From Arthrobacter cheniae (GTDB lineage: Bacteria; Actinomycetota; Actinomycetes; Actinomycetales; Micrococcaceae): 64,000 nt of DNA. Every line of letters starts with the position of its first letter. The first letter of the stretch is position 1. Below are positions 1-9,119 of this stretch, in pieces. The notes beneath the pieces were generated by a model that searched no databases, was not told where the DNA came from, and saw only the letters and a list, made by a program, of their open reading frames with translations. The stretch lies in contig NZ_QZVT01000013.1 of assembly GCF_003602275.1 (NCBI RefSeq), forward strand, positions 1 through 64,000, written 5' to 3'. The translations under genes were made by a program, and so were the position numbers.

Positions 1-33
1 TTTCCGGGCCGTCCCGAGCTCCGGTTTTCCATG

Positions 34-68
34 AACTGTTGACTAAGACGCTTGTTCCTGTAACAGTT
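34..68 (+). promoter_or_regulatory. Inverted repeat and possible promoter before hps
   Basis: A perfect 7-bp inverted repeat, AACTGTT (34-40) and AACAGTT (62-68), is separated by 21 bp. TTGACT at 39-44 and TAACAG at 61-66 are 16 bp apart and could be -35/-10 elements, so the repeat would overlap both promoter boxes as a repressor site would. It lies about 160 bp upstream of the synthase start. The promoter call is inference from position and weak consensus. Confidence 0.4.
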
Positions 69-226
69 GGCATCGCTGTGACCCGCATCACAACCACGCG
101 ATCCTCTGCTGACAAGAGGCAGCGTTCTGCCCTCGGTCTCCGCACCGGGTGCATTTCGAACTGTCTCAGAGGACCTCGGACTACTTTCATCCCCACCGCA
201 GTTTCCAGCAGAAAGAGAACAACACC

Positions 227-850
227 ATGAAGCTCCAAGTAGCCATCGATCTGCTCACCACCGAAGACGCCCTCGAACTGGCAGGCAAAGTCGCCGAGTA
301 CGTCGACATCATCGAACTCGGCACCCCCCTGATCAAGGCCGCCGGACTCTCCGTCGTCACTGCCATCAAGGAAGCCCACCCGGACAAGATCGTCTTCGCT
401 GACATGAAGACCATGGACGCCGGAGAGCTCGAAGCAGACATCGCGTTCAAGGCCGGTGCTGACCTGATGACCGTCCTCGGAACCGCCGATGACTCCACCA
501 TCGCTGGTGCCGTCAAGGCCGCCAAGGCCCACAACAAGGGCGTCGTCGTCGACCTCATCGGCGTAGCGGACAAGGTCACGCGCGCCAAGGAAGTTCGCGC
601 CCTGGGCGCGACGTTCGTCGAGATGCACGCTGGTCTGGACGAGCAGGCCAAACCCGGCTTCGACCTCAAGGGACTCCTCAGCGCCGGCGCCGAGGCCCGT
701 GTTCCGTTCTCCGTAGCGGGCGGCGTGAAGGTTGCCACCATCAAAGACGTCCAAAAGGCCGGCGCCGAGGTAGCTGTTGCCGGAGGCGCGATCTACAGCG
801 CCGCCGACCCAGCCCTGGCAGCCAAGGAACTCCGCGACGCCATCGCCTAA
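227..850 (+). CDS. hxlA: 3-hexulose-6-phosphate synthase
   Basis: Predicted 207-aa cytoplasmic (beta/alpha)8-barrel enzyme condensing formaldehyde with ribulose 5-phosphate to hexulose 6-phosphate, the first step of the ribulose monophosphate pathway. In heterotrophic actinobacteria it usually serves formaldehyde detoxification. The orotidine-phosphate-decarboxylase-superfamily signature D-x-K-x-x-D is present as D59, K61, D64, followed by conserved glycine-rich phosphate-binding segments near the C terminus (SVAGGVK, VAGGAIY). The ATG at 227 has a GAAAGAGAA ribosome site and matches the family N terminus; an earlier in-frame start at 149 would add 26 unrelated residues. No isomerase (hxlB) gene follows; a strong hairpin does. 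The related 3-keto-L-gulonate-6-phosphate decarboxylase is the main alternative, but the sequence reads closer to HPS. Confidence 0.88.
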   Translation: MKLQVAIDLLTTEDALELAGKVAEYVDIIELGTPLIKAAGLSVVTAIKEAHPDKIVFADMKTMDAGELEADIAFKAGADLMTVLGTADDSTIAGAVKAAKAHNKGVVVDLIGVADKVTRAKEVRALGATFVEMHAGLDEQAKPGFDLKGLLSAGAEARVPFSVAGGVKVATIKDVQKAGAEVAVAGGAIYSAADPALAAKELRDAIA

Positions 851-863
851 CCCTTCGAATGAT

Positions 864-901
864 GGTGGCGTCCCGCACCCCAGAATCCACGGGACGCCAC
901 C
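864..901 (+). terminator. Terminator hairpin after hps
   Basis: A perfect 12-bp inverted repeat (GGTGGCGTCCCG at 864-875, its complement at 890-901) with a 14-nt loop starts 13 bp after the stop codon. There is no clear T-tract, as is common for actinobacterial terminators. Confidence 0.75.
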
Positions 902-1235
902 CAGGGGCTCAGACCACAGATTTCAGATCCTCCAGAACGGCGCAGAGCAACGTAAGCGGGGCGGCGAGGTTTCGCGGCACACCCACTTGCTATTGGAATG
1001 TGCGGCGGTCAGATCATGCGTTGGGTGTGCAGCGGCGCAGATGGTGGGCAGGAAAGTGACTGAGGTACTTAGAGCTGAACGGCGTGTGCGCGACAACAGG
1101 GAACGTGTCCTGCAAGCGGCATTATCGCTGGCCGAGGTGTCGCGGCAGCCCTGCAGGTAGGCGGGGGAGAGGCTGCTTTCCCGGGCGAGTGGTCCTGTTC
1201 AGAGGTCGATGACAGCAGGGGCATCGAGCGCGGCT
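902..1235. other. Intergenic, no gene recognised
   Basis: Short open frames occur on the plus strand, but none has a ribosome site or family resemblance. I see nothing supportable here. Confidence 0.5.
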
Positions 1236-1837
1236 TCAGGGAGAACCTAGGGAGATGACGACGCTGCTCTTCTTGTGTCCCGATTCGACGTGGGCGTGCG
1301 CGGAGACTGCTTCGTCCAGGAGGTAGGTCCTGTCGATGACTGGGACGTAGTGTCCGGATGCTGCCAGGTCCCCCATGAACTGCACGTCCGCTGCGATGGC
1401 GGGAGCTTCCGAAGTCCGGTGAACACGATCCTCGCCCGGGTCCTACCGAACAGTGGGGTCAGAAGTGTCCAGAGGAGGACAGGGAGGGTGGGAACGGTGG
1501 TGAGGTAGATCCCGCCTGGCTTCAGGACCTTCCGGCATCGGGTGTAGGAGCTCTTTCCGACGGCGTCGAAGACCACATCGTAGGACTCGGCGGTCTCCGT
1601 GAAGTCCTCGGCTTTGTAATCGATGGTTTCGTCGGCCCCTAGGGACTTCACCAGATCAAGGTTTGCGGTGCTGCAGACGGCGGTGACATCTGCTCCGAAG
1701 TGTTTGGCGAATTGGACAGCAGCGGTGCCTACGGCGCCGGAGGCACCGTTGATCAGGATGCTCTGCCCGGCCTTCAGACCTGCGGCGTCTCTCAGGAACG
1801 GCAGGGCAGTGAGGGCGCCGTCGAGGATTGCCACGTA
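1236..1837 (-). pseudogene. Broken NAD(P)-dependent alcohol dehydrogenase (MDR/quinone oxidoreductase)
   Basis: Remnant of a medium-chain dehydrogenase. The Rossmann part is clear (LINGASGAVGTAAVQFAKHF, then ADVTAVCSTANLDLVKSLGA and DYKAEDFT). The N-terminal catalytic domain of roughly 110 residues is absent; homology begins around 1837 at ALTALPFLRDAAGLKAG. Near 1420 the frame is lost, and the genuine C terminus (AADVQFMGDLAASGHYVPVI ... HKKSSVVISL) continues in another frame to a TGA at 1236-1238. It is therefore truncated at the 5' end and frameshifted. The lost 5' half faces the dif-like sequence at 1915, so an insertion there may have cut the gene. That cause is inference. Confidence 0.85.
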
Positions 1838-1914
1838 CACCGGTCGGATACTCAAAGCAGACCTCGAGCGCCCGGCTAAAGCCAATGGTGAAGGCACTCC
1901 TCCGCCCAATTTTG

Positions 1915-1942
1915 ACCGCCGATAACCTATCTTCTGTCAATC
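1915..1942 (+). other. Degenerate dif-like XerC/XerD site (left)
   Basis: The XerC-arm-like ACCGCCGATAA (1915-1925), a 6-bp centre CCTATC, and the XerD-arm-like TTCTGTCAATC (1932-1942) align to the better site at 12185-12212. The 23-bp core is identical at 19 positions, in the same orientation. The centre and XerD arm are diverged, as expected for a decayed or hybrid attachment site. Confidence 0.5.
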
Positions 1943-2076
1943 GCGTCCATGTCTGGTTGGTTAGTCGACTGGTTCTCAGTGTTCGCCATCGTCGGCCTGC
2001 AGCTACTGAACCTGCTCTCCTACAGACCACACGTGGGGCTCGAAGTCGAATCGCATGTAACCCACAGGTGGGTGTT

Positions 2077-3204
2077 TTATGTCCGCAAGGGGCTCGGCAT
2101 TGTCGTGCTCCGCCGCACGATCAGGGTTGGTTGTAGTGTGACGCGCTGGTGTTCGTGGGTGCGCGGGTTGTCTATTTCGTCGACGAGGAGGCGGAGTGCT
2201 TCCCTCCCCATGTCGTGGCCGGGCTGGCTGACCGTCGACATGGGGATTGCTGCCTCGGAGGCGAACTGGTTGTTGTCGTATCCGATGACGGCGACGTCCG
2301 TCGGTACGGAGATTCCGGCGTCTGTGAGTTCGTGGATGAGGCCGGCTGCCAGCTGATCCGCTGGTGCCAGGATGCCGTCGGGAAGCGCGCCGGACGTGAT
2401 CAGGTCTTGGGCGATGGACCGGCCGCTCGAACTCTTGAGGTTTCGACTGTGCACCACGTCGAGGCTGACACTGCCTCCGCGCTCTCGGACAGCGCGTCGA
2501 GCGCCCTCGCGTCTGGCGTTGACCGCGTGCAGATCCTGAGGCCCGCCCGCGAACAAGAGGCGGGTGCGCCCGATGTCCATGAGGTGTGTGGCGGCGAGGT
2601 AGCCGCCGTGCTCCTCGTCGACGACCACGCTGCAGCAGTCGGTCCGGTCACCGGCGTAGTTGACGAGCACGATGTTGCGGCCGTGCCGGCGCACACGGTC
2701 GACGCCATCGAGTCCCGCGTCGAGGGGCGCGAGGATGATGCCTGCGACGCGTGCTTCGTTGAAGATGTCGAGGTAGGACTCCTGCTTCGTGAAGGTGACA
2801 TCGCTGTTGGCCAGCAGGAGTGATCGCCCGGCTGAGCTGGCTGCATCTTCGGCACCGCGGGCGATGTCGACGAAGAGCGAGTTGCCGACGTCGGTGAGGA
2901 TCATGCCAATGGTGTTGCTCCGTCCGGCAGCCAGCGATCGTGCGGCGTCGTTCCGGACGAATCCGAGCTGATCGATCGCGGCGGTCACCCGGGCCATCGT
3001 TTTGGCCGATACGATCTCCGGTTTGTTGAGCACGTGAGACACGGTGCCCAGTGAGACTCCAGCAACCCGGGCGACGTCGTTCATGCTGGGAGAGACGGCT
3101 GGTTCGTCACTCGTTGGGTGGACGGCGGTCACGGTACCTCGATCGGGGTTCGACGTTGAACGCTTCCCCGGTGGGGGCGGCTGATTCGGGAGGGCATCCC
3201 TCAT
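2077..3204 (-). CDS. LacI-family transcriptional repressor
   Basis: A 375-aa regulator. A typical LacI helix-turn-helix lies at about residues 41-65 (NDVARVAGVSLGTVSHVLNK) with the hinge helix after it (RNDAARSLAAGRSNTIG). A periplasmic-binding-protein-like sugar-sensing core follows to the C terminus (IGYDNNQFASEAAIP, TLIVRRST). It is the last gene of the importer/rhamnosidase operon, 12 nt after the GH78 stop, with no ribosome site of its own, suggesting coupled translation. About 40 residues precede the HTH, so the true start could be further in. It probably binds the TTGAAGCGYTTCAA palindromes at 9120 and 11598 and is released by a rhamnoside- or glucoside-derived sugar (inference). Confidence 0.88.
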   Translation of the reverse strand: MRDALPNQPPPPGKRSTSNPDRGTVTAVHPTSDEPAVSPSMNDVARVAGVSLGTVSHVLNKPEIVSAKTMARVTAAIDQLGFVRNDAARSLAAGRSNTIGMILTDVGNSLFVDIARGAEDAASSAGRSLLLANSDVTFTKQESYLDIFNEARVAGIILAPLDAGLDGVDRVRRHGRNIVLVNYAGDRTDCCSVVVDEEHGGYLAATHLMDIGRTRLLFAGGPQDLHAVNARREGARRAVRERGGSVSLDVVHSRNLKSSSGRSIAQDLITSGALPDGILAPADQLAAGLIHELTDAGISVPTDVAVIGYDNNQFASEAAIPMSTVSQPGHDMGREALRLLVDEIDNPRTHEHQRVTLQPTLIVRRSTTMPSPLRT

Positions 3205-3216
3205 GCTAAGGGACCG

Positions 3217-5805
3217 TCAGGAGTTGACGGCCACGTTGGAGAAGGCGTGTGTGCCGGACTGGACAGTAACTGGGCTCTGCCCCGGGAGATCGACGACAGC
3301 CGTGCAGCCGGTGGGCACGGTGACTTCAGCTGACAGTGCTCCAGCATCGACTGTCCAGGAGATCGACGCCAGTCCGTACGGTGTTTCGTGGCTGGCCTGA
3401 GCGGAGGTGATTCCGCCGCCTGGACGGGGCCGGAAGAGGATCGAGCGGTAGCCGGGCTCCGCCGGAGCCAGACCGGCGACCACCCGGTGCATCCAGTCGG
3501 CGACCGCTCCGAGCGCATAGTGGTTGAACGACGTCATCTCCCCGGGGTTGATCGACCCGTCGGGCAGCATACTGTCCCACCGTTCCCAGATGGTGGTGGC
3601 ACCCTGACCTACGGCGTAGAGCCACGAGGGGCACTGCCTCTCCATCAGGAGGGCGTACGCGGTGTCGATCTCACCGACGCTCGTAAGAGCGTCGGTGACC
3701 AGGGGTGTTCCTGCAAATCCTGTGGCAATCCGGTTCCCCGCCTGCCTCACGAGTTCAGCCAGTCGCTCACCGCTCCGCTGTTCCTGCTCTTCCGTGGATG
3801 CCAGACCGAAGGCGAGCACCAGTGCATAGGCGGTCTGGGCGTCGCTGACGACCCGGCCGGAGGGAGAGATGTACTCGCGGGCGAAGGCATCCCGGACCTT
3901 ACGCGCCAACTCCCGATAGTGGAGTTCATCGGTCGTGTTCCCCAGGACGCTGGCCATCTGGGCAAGGTGCTGTGTGGACCACGCGAAGTATGCGGTCGAG
4001 ACGAGGTAGCGATCCGTCGTGGCATCGGCGGGATCGTGGGGAGGGGCCGCGGGATCGAGCCAGTCACCGAGTTGCATGCCCGTGTTCCACAAGTAGGACT
4101 CGCCGGAACGTTCGGCCATGAGGTCCACCCACGCCTTGGCGCTGGAGTACTGGGTTGCGAGGACGCCCGTATCCCCGAAGCGCTGATACAGGGTCCATGG
4201 GGTCAGCACGGCGACGTCACCCCACACGGCTCCCGGCTGGATGGGTGTCCATTCCTCGCCCCCCGGTATCACGGGGACGTACCAGGGCACCGTGCCATCC
4301 TCAAGTTGCTCGACGGCGACGTCCTTGAGCCAGGAGCCGAGCATCCCGGAGCAGTCGTAGAGGAAGGTCGCGGTCGGGGCGAAGACCTGCAGGTCACCTG
4401 TCCAGCCGAGCCGTTCGTCGCGCTGAGGACAGTCGGTGGGGATGTCGACGAAGTTCCCGCGCATGCTCCAGCGCACGTTTTCGTGCAGCCTATTGACGTC
4501 TGCGTCGGAGCATTCGAACCACCCGGTCCGCTCCATGTCCGTGTGGTAGACGCGGGCCGTGACGGCTGCTGCCGGGTCATCGCCTGACCAGCCCGTGAGC
4601 TCGGCGTAACGGAACCCGTGGATGGTGAATCGGGGCTCCCACTCGACGTCGCTGTCGTCGCCGGCGATGTAGGTGTCGGTGGAGGCCGCCCCGCGCAGCG
4701 GACGTGTGCAGAGTTCGCCGTCTTCCAGGACTTCTGCGTGGCGCAGCCGGATTTCCTGGCCTCGCTCGAGCCCGGACAGGCTCACCCTGAGTCGGCCGAC
4801 CAGGTTCTGCCCGAAGTCGAGGATCGTCGTGCCCGACGGAGATGTCGTGATGGCAACAGGTGCGAGTTCTTCCGTGCAGCGGACGGGCGGGCCCTCGGGC
4901 GCAACCAACGTCGAAGGATCACGTCGGACAACCCGAACCGGGGACCAAGCGGTGTCGTCAAACCCGGGGGAGGACCATCCGCGAGCTTCTTCGCGGGCGT
5001 CGTACGCCTCACCCTCGTACAGCCCGGTGGTCAGGATCGGCCCGAAGGAGGCACGCCATGATTCGTCGGAGGCAATGACGGTGATGCTTCCGTCGTCGTG
5101 GGTGATGTGTAGTTGAGCCAGGAGGGCGATGTCTGTCCCGTAGAGGTTCTGGTGACCTCCGTGGAAGCCGAGGCGGCCGCGGTACCAGCCATCAGCGAGC
5201 CAGCTGCCGATGGCGTTCGGGCCGGCGACGAGATTTTCGGTCACGTCGTACGTCGCGTAGCGCAGTCGTTCGCCGTAGACGGTCCAGCCCGGCGCAAGGG
5301 CCTCCTTGCCGATGCGACGTCCGTTGATCTCCACCTCGTAGAGGCCGTGGGCTGTGACGTAGAGGCGCGCGGAGTGGACGGGTCGGGGGAGTGTGAAGTC
5401 GCGTCGCATCAGCGGGGGGCGGCGGAGGGTATCGGCGTCTTCAGCCCAGGCGGGAGAAATGGCGTGGGCTGTCCAGCCGGAGGCCTCGAGGATTCCGGTT
5501 TCCGCGGTTGTGGCCGGGCTCCATTCGCTGGGTATCTCCGTGCCGGCTCCCCAGACCCGGACCCGTACGGAGACGGCAGTCTGTGAGGTGAGGTCTCTTC
5601 CCGGCCAGGGGACGAGCACCGAGTCGGGGGAGAAGACCACGCGTGAAAATCCTGCACCGGATGCGTCCGTCACCTCGATCTCGTACCGTTCCTGTGTCCA
5701 CTCGGGGTCTGCCGTGGTCTTCCAGCTCAACCGGGGTCGCGGCTCTCCGATGCCCAGCGGCTCGCGGTGGTGCTCGAACGAGAGAGGGCTGACGGTTACT
5801 GGCAT
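3217..5805 (-). CDS. rhaB-like: Alpha-L-rhamnosidase (GH78)
   Basis: An 862-aa glycosidase removing terminal alpha-L-rhamnose from plant glycosides. N-terminal beta domains (SPLSFEHHREPLGIGEPRPR start; carbohydrate-binding rhamnosidase N domains) precede an (alpha/alpha)6 catalytic barrel. The family motif CPQRDERLGWTGD places the acidic pair at D463/E464, and a second conserved acid lies in the IWERWDS motif (E741), in the position of the general base. There is no signal peptide, so it acts in the cytoplasm on imported rhamnosides. ATG 5805 is chosen because the family N terminus begins there and an AGAAGGATCC ribosome site precedes it; an upstream in-frame start at 5868 adds 21 unrelated residues. 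It lies downstream of the two permease genes and upstream of lacI. Confidence 0.93.
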   Translation of the reverse strand: MPVTVSPLSFEHHREPLGIGEPRPRLSWKTTADPEWTQERYEIEVTDASGAGFSRVVFSPDSVLVPWPGRDLTSQTAVSVRVRVWGAGTEIPSEWSPATTAETGILEASGWTAHAISPAWAEDADTLRRPPLMRRDFTLPRPVHSARLYVTAHGLYEVEINGRRIGKEALAPGWTVYGERLRYATYDVTENLVAGPNAIGSWLADGWYRGRLGFHGGHQNLYGTDIALLAQLHITHDDGSITVIASDESWRASFGPILTTGLYEGEAYDAREEARGWSSPGFDDTAWSPVRVVRRDPSTLVAPEGPPVRCTEELAPVAITTSPSGTTILDFGQNLVGRLRVSLSGLERGQEIRLRHAEVLEDGELCTRPLRGAASTDTYIAGDDSDVEWEPRFTIHGFRYAELTGWSGDDPAAAVTARVYHTDMERTGWFECSDADVNRLHENVRWSMRGNFVDIPTDCPQRDERLGWTGDLQVFAPTATFLYDCSGMLGSWLKDVAVEQLEDGTVPWYVPVIPGGEEWTPIQPGAVWGDVAVLTPWTLYQRFGDTGVLATQYSSAKAWVDLMAERSGESYLWNTGMQLGDWLDPAAPPHDPADATTDRYLVSTAYFAWSTQHLAQMASVLGNTTDELHYRELARKVRDAFAREYISPSGRVVSDAQTAYALVLAFGLASTEEQEQRSGERLAELVRQAGNRIATGFAGTPLVTDALTSVGEIDTAYALLMERQCPSWLYAVGQGATTIWERWDSMLPDGSINPGEMTSFNHYALGAVADWMHRVVAGLAPAEPGYRSILFRPRPGGGITSAQASHETPYGLASISWTVDAGALSAEVTVPTGCTAVVDLPGQSPVTVQSGTHAFSNVAVNS

Positions 5806-5881
5806 GGAGAGGATCCTTCTCGGTGTTGGAACGCCGCCGGGTAGGCGGAGGAGATGCGAGTCGTGCAATGGAGGCGAAGTG

Positions 5882-6790
5882 TCAGCCTTTGACGGAACCG
5901 GCTGCGAGACCCTTCATGATGCGCTGGTTGAGGAAGAGGTAGATGGCCAGGGTCCCGAAGACGTTGAGGCAGATGGCGGCGAAGAGTGGGCCGTACTGGA
6001 CGGTTCCGAACTGTCCAGTGAAGTTCAGGAGTCCCACCTGGATGGTGCTCAGGTCACTGTTGTTGGCGAAGGTCAGTGCGATCAGGAGGTCGTTCCAAAT
6101 GAAGAAGAACTGGACGAGGGCCACAGTGAAGACTGCGTTACGGACCATGGGGAAGCCGATGGAGATGAAGGACCTGATGATGCTGGCGCCGTCGAGGGTG
6201 GAGGCTTCGAAGACTTCGCGGGGTACGGCTCGGAAGTAGGTGGCCATCATGAACACCGTCAGGGGTAGGCCGGTAGCAGTGTAGGTGATGATGAGCGGCC
6301 AAAGCGTCCCGGTCAGACCGGTGTTGAAGTAGGCGGAGAACAGGGGAAGCAGGATCATCTGGCCCGGCACCATGATGCCGGTCAGGAAGATCAGAAGAAC
6401 GCCGTTGCGCCCCTTCCAGACCATGACCTCGAGGGCGAAGCCGGCCGCGACGCCGAAGACGATGATCAGGGCCAGCGACGGAAGTGTGGCCATCAGTGAA
6501 TTGGCGACGAACACCGCGAGGTTGCCGGTGGTCCAGGCCTCGACGTAATTGTCGAAGTTGAACGATCCGGGCAGCGACCACACAGGGTCGTTGAGGAATT
6601 CCTGCTGTGTCTTGAATGAGCCGAGGACCAGCCAGAGCAGGGGGTAGAGCACGACGACGAGCAGGAGGGCGATCAGCAGGTGGACGGGAAGTTTCGCCCA
6701 GCGCTTCGCGGCGCGGGATCGTGTGCGGCGCGGCTCCTGGCGCTGCATCGCCTCGAGGGGCACTTTCTGGTCGGGGGCCTGTGTGCTCAT
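5882..6790 (-). CDS. Sugar ABC transporter permease (MalG type)
   Basis: A 302-aa inner-membrane permease of the carbohydrate uptake (CUT1) family, with about six membrane helices. The EAA loop that contacts the ATPase is visible as EVFEASTLDGASIIRSFISI followed by GFPM. The basic N-terminal tail (RRTRSRAAKRWAKL) is cytoplasmic. Its ATG lies 4 nt after the stop of the partner permease and has an AAGGAC ribosome site inside that gene. No ATPase gene is present in the operon; CUT1 systems in actinobacteria commonly borrow a shared MsiK-type ATPase encoded elsewhere (family knowledge). Confidence 0.93.
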   Translation of the reverse strand: MSTQAPDQKVPLEAMQRQEPRRTRSRAAKRWAKLPVHLLIALLLVVVLYPLLWLVLGSFKTQQEFLNDPVWSLPGSFNFDNYVEAWTTGNLAVFVANSLMATLPSLALIIVFGVAAGFALEVMVWKGRNGVLLIFLTGIMVPGQMILLPLFSAYFNTGLTGTLWPLIITYTATGLPLTVFMMATYFRAVPREVFEASTLDGASIIRSFISIGFPMVRNAVFTVALVQFFFIWNDLLIALTFANNSDLSTIQVGLLNFTGQFGTVQYGPLFAAICLNVFGTLAIYLFLNQRIMKGLAAGSVKG

Positions 6791-6794
6791 GGCG

Positions 6795-7679
6795 TCAGTC
6801 CTTGGTGAGGTCGCGGCGCGAGGACCGGAAGATGAAGATGGTCACGATCAGGCACAGCAGCGTGAGCAGCAGCGCGATCGAGCTGCCGTAGCCGTAGTCG
6901 CCGAAGGCGAAGGAGGTGCGGAACATGTAGAGCGTCAGCGGCGTGGTGGAGGACCCGGGTCCGCCGTTGGTCAGCGCCACGATGGAGTCGAAGACCTTGA
7001 GGGTTCCGTTGATGCTGAAGATGATTGAGGACAACAGGACGGGCATGGAGAGGGGCAGGACGATGTTCTTGATGAGTCGCCATCCGGTGGCGCCGTCGAG
7101 CCGGGCCGATTCGAGCATGTCCTCGGGGATGTCCACGAGGCCGGCGTACAGCAGGACGGCGTAAAAGCCCATGGACCGCCAGATGTCCATGAGGACGATG
7201 ACCCAGAACGAGCTCGAGGAGCTACCGAACCAGTCCACCGACTCGACTCCCACACCATTGAGAAGGCTGTTGACGAGCCCGTTCTGCGGGGCGATCTCGA
7301 ACATCTTCTGGAAGAGGAGGGCAACGGCCACCGTGGGGAGCACGACAGGGAAGAACACCAGCGTGCGGATGATGTTCGAGGACTTCTTCAGGATGAAGAC
7401 GTACATGAGCGCCAGGGCGTAGCCCATCAGGATCTGACCGATCGTGATCACGATGGCGTACCGGACGGTGAAGGACAGCGCGGTGCGGACTTCGGGGTCC
7501 GTGAACAGGCGGGTGAAGTTATCGGTCCCCGCGAAGGTGAAGCCGGAGATCGCGTTGCCGCTGAAGAAGGTGTAACCCATGGACCAGATGATGGGCACGA
7601 GCATCACCAGGGTGTACACCAGCAGTGCTGGGCCGAGGAGGATGATGAGGGCTTTCTTGTCGCCCAGTACTGACTGCAT
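6795..7679 (-). CDS. Sugar ABC transporter permease (MalF type)
   Basis: A 294-aa CUT1 permease with about six membrane helices. The EAA motif is DMLESARLDGATGWRLIKNI with VLPLSMP after it. ATG 7679 has an AAAGGACC ribosome site. It is separated from the upstream binding-protein gene by a 39-nt perfect hairpin (7737-7775), which probably lowers permease expression relative to the lipoprotein. It forms the membrane channel with the MalG-type partner. Confidence 0.93.
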   Translation of the reverse strand: MQSVLGDKKALIILLGPALLVYTLVMLVPIIWSMGYTFFSGNAISGFTFAGTDNFTRLFTDPEVRTALSFTVRYAIVITIGQILMGYALALMYVFILKKSSNIIRTLVFFPVVLPTVAVALLFQKMFEIAPQNGLVNSLLNGVGVESVDWFGSSSSSFWVIVLMDIWRSMGFYAVLLYAGLVDIPEDMLESARLDGATGWRLIKNIVLPLSMPVLLSSIIFSINGTLKVFDSIVALTNGGPGSSTTPLTLYMFRTSFAFGDYGYGSSIALLLTLLCLIVTIFIFRSSRRDLTKD

Positions 7680-7736
7680 GGTGGTCCTTTTGTTTACGGC
7701 TGGCGTGTGGGCCAGTCGGTGGCCCAGACGGTTTGA

Positions 7737-7775
7737 GCGCCGGGGAAGGAAGGCGTCGCCTTCCTTCCCCGGCGC
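7737..7775 (-). terminator. Intra-operon stem-loop between binding protein and permeases
   Basis: An 18-bp perfect inverted repeat (7737-7754 with 7758-7775) with a 3-nt loop lies 10 bp after the binding-protein stop codon. No T-tract follows on the minus strand. Such structures between binding-protein and permease genes usually stabilise the upstream mRNA or cause partial termination. Confidence 0.75.
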
Positions 7776-7784
7776 GCTCGTACC

Positions 7785-9089
7785 CTACTTGAGGGCGGAC
7801 TGCACCGTATCCATGAACTGCTCGGGGCTCATGCTGCCGGTGACCAGGGGTGCGGCGTTGGTCTGGCTGGCCGTGGTCGCCTGGGTGCCGAAGAGAGCCT
7901 CGAACCACAGGACGCTTTCGCTGGTGTCGGCGATGGTGTCCTGGACGGTCTGGGTCAGGGGATCGACGTCGACTTCCTCGTTGACCTTGAAACCGGAGAT
8001 GGCGCCCTTCTCCGCGAGGCCGACGCTGCCGTAGTTCTCGGTGATGCAGCTCAGCCATTCACCGGTCTGGTCGTTGTAGGCCTTCTCGGAGATCGCCATG
8101 GGCAGGCCGACGTTCGCTGCGTACTGGTTGTCGATGCCGGCGCCGCCGTCGACCTTGGGGAACGGCATGAAGCCGATGTTCTCGGCGCCGATCTGGTTGG
8201 CGGCCTCGTCGTTGAAGTTCGCGAGCACCCAGCTGCCCATGTAGAGCATGCCGGCCTCACCGGTGAGGAACTGGTTGACGGCGGTGTCGTAGTCGATAGA
8301 CCCGATGCCCTCACCGAAGTAACCCTTGGAGCCGAGGTCGGCGACCGCAGCGGCTGCCTCGACGTACTCGGGGTCAGTGAGCTTCGCCTCACCGTCGGCA
8401 ACCTTCTGCAGCGCGTCCTTGCCGAGGTCGCTGAAGAGGTATCCGCTGATGAGGCGTGTCAAGGGCCAGCCCTGCTCGCCGGAGGCGGAGAGAGGAGTGA
8501 CGCCCGAGGAATTGAGGGTCTCGGCGGCCGCGGTGAAGTCGTCCCAGGTCGCAGGGACCTCGATGTTGTTGTCGGCGAAGAGCTGCTTGTTGTACCAGAT
8601 GCCCTCGACGTTGTACTCGTAGGGCAGGACATTGAAACCGCCGTACAGCGCCTTCACGGTATCGATGGCTGCGGGCTCCACCTGGTCGATGACGCCCAGA
8701 TCGTTCAACGTAGCCTCGAGGTCCAGGACGTTGCCGGAGTCGGCGAGTTCCTTCGTCAGGGCGGGAGCGGAACCTGCGGCGAACTGGGCCGGCAGGGCGC
8801 CCTGGCCTGCCTGCAGCTGGAGTTGCTGGTCGAGGCTGGTCTGCGGGACGGTGTCCACCTTCAGCGGCATCGCATCAGCTGCGGTCTTGCACTGATCCCC
8901 AGCCAGGGTCTCCAGGACAGCAGGGATGGTGGTGTTCTCGACGACGCTGAGAGTCGTGAATTCGCCGGCCTCGCTCTCGCCCCCGCCGTCGTTCGAACTG
9001 CCGGCTCCGCAGCCGGTCAGCAGCAGCGATACGGTGCTGAGTCCTACGCCCAGGAACAGCATCCGGTTCTTATTACGCGTGGTGGCCAC
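7785..9089 (-). CDS. Extracellular sugar-binding lipoprotein of ABC importer
   Basis: A 434-aa CUT1 solute-binding protein. A lipoprotein signal peptide ends in the lipobox LLLTGC, giving a membrane-anchored cysteine, followed by a GSSNDGGGESEAGE linker. The rest is a type-I extracellular sugar-binding fold (EGIWYNKQLFADNN, AGMLYMGSWVLANF). The start is GTG at 9089 with a near-perfect AAGGAGGAAAC ribosome site 5 nt away; the frame is open further upstream, but those residues look random. First gene of the importer-rhamnosidase-lacI operon, with promoter and LacI-type operator directly upstream. Confidence 0.93.
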   Translation of the reverse strand: MATTRNKNRMLFLGVGLSTVSLLLTGCGAGSSNDGGGESEAGEFTTLSVVENTTIPAVLETLAGDQCKTAADAMPLKVDTVPQTSLDQQLQLQAGQGALPAQFAAGSAPALTKELADSGNVLDLEATLNDLGVIDQVEPAAIDTVKALYGGFNVLPYEYNVEGIWYNKQLFADNNIEVPATWDDFTAAAETLNSSGVTPLSASGEQGWPLTRLISGYLFSDLGKDALQKVADGEAKLTDPEYVEAAAAVADLGSKGYFGEGIGSIDYDTAVNQFLTGEAGMLYMGSWVLANFNDEAANQIGAENIGFMPFPKVDGGAGIDNQYAANVGLPMAISEKAYNDQTGEWLSCITENYGSVGLAEKGAISGFKVNEEVDVDPLTQTVQDTIADTSESVLWFEALFGTQATTASQTNAAPLVTGSMSPEQFMDTVQSALK

Positions 9090-9119
9090 GTTTCCTCCTT
9101 GAAAGTGTGCGCCCCGTCT

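Noticed and set aside
3388-4587. 399-codon plus-strand open frame
   Set aside because: Antisense to the GH78 gene, whose motifs are unambiguous; no ribosome site or domain.
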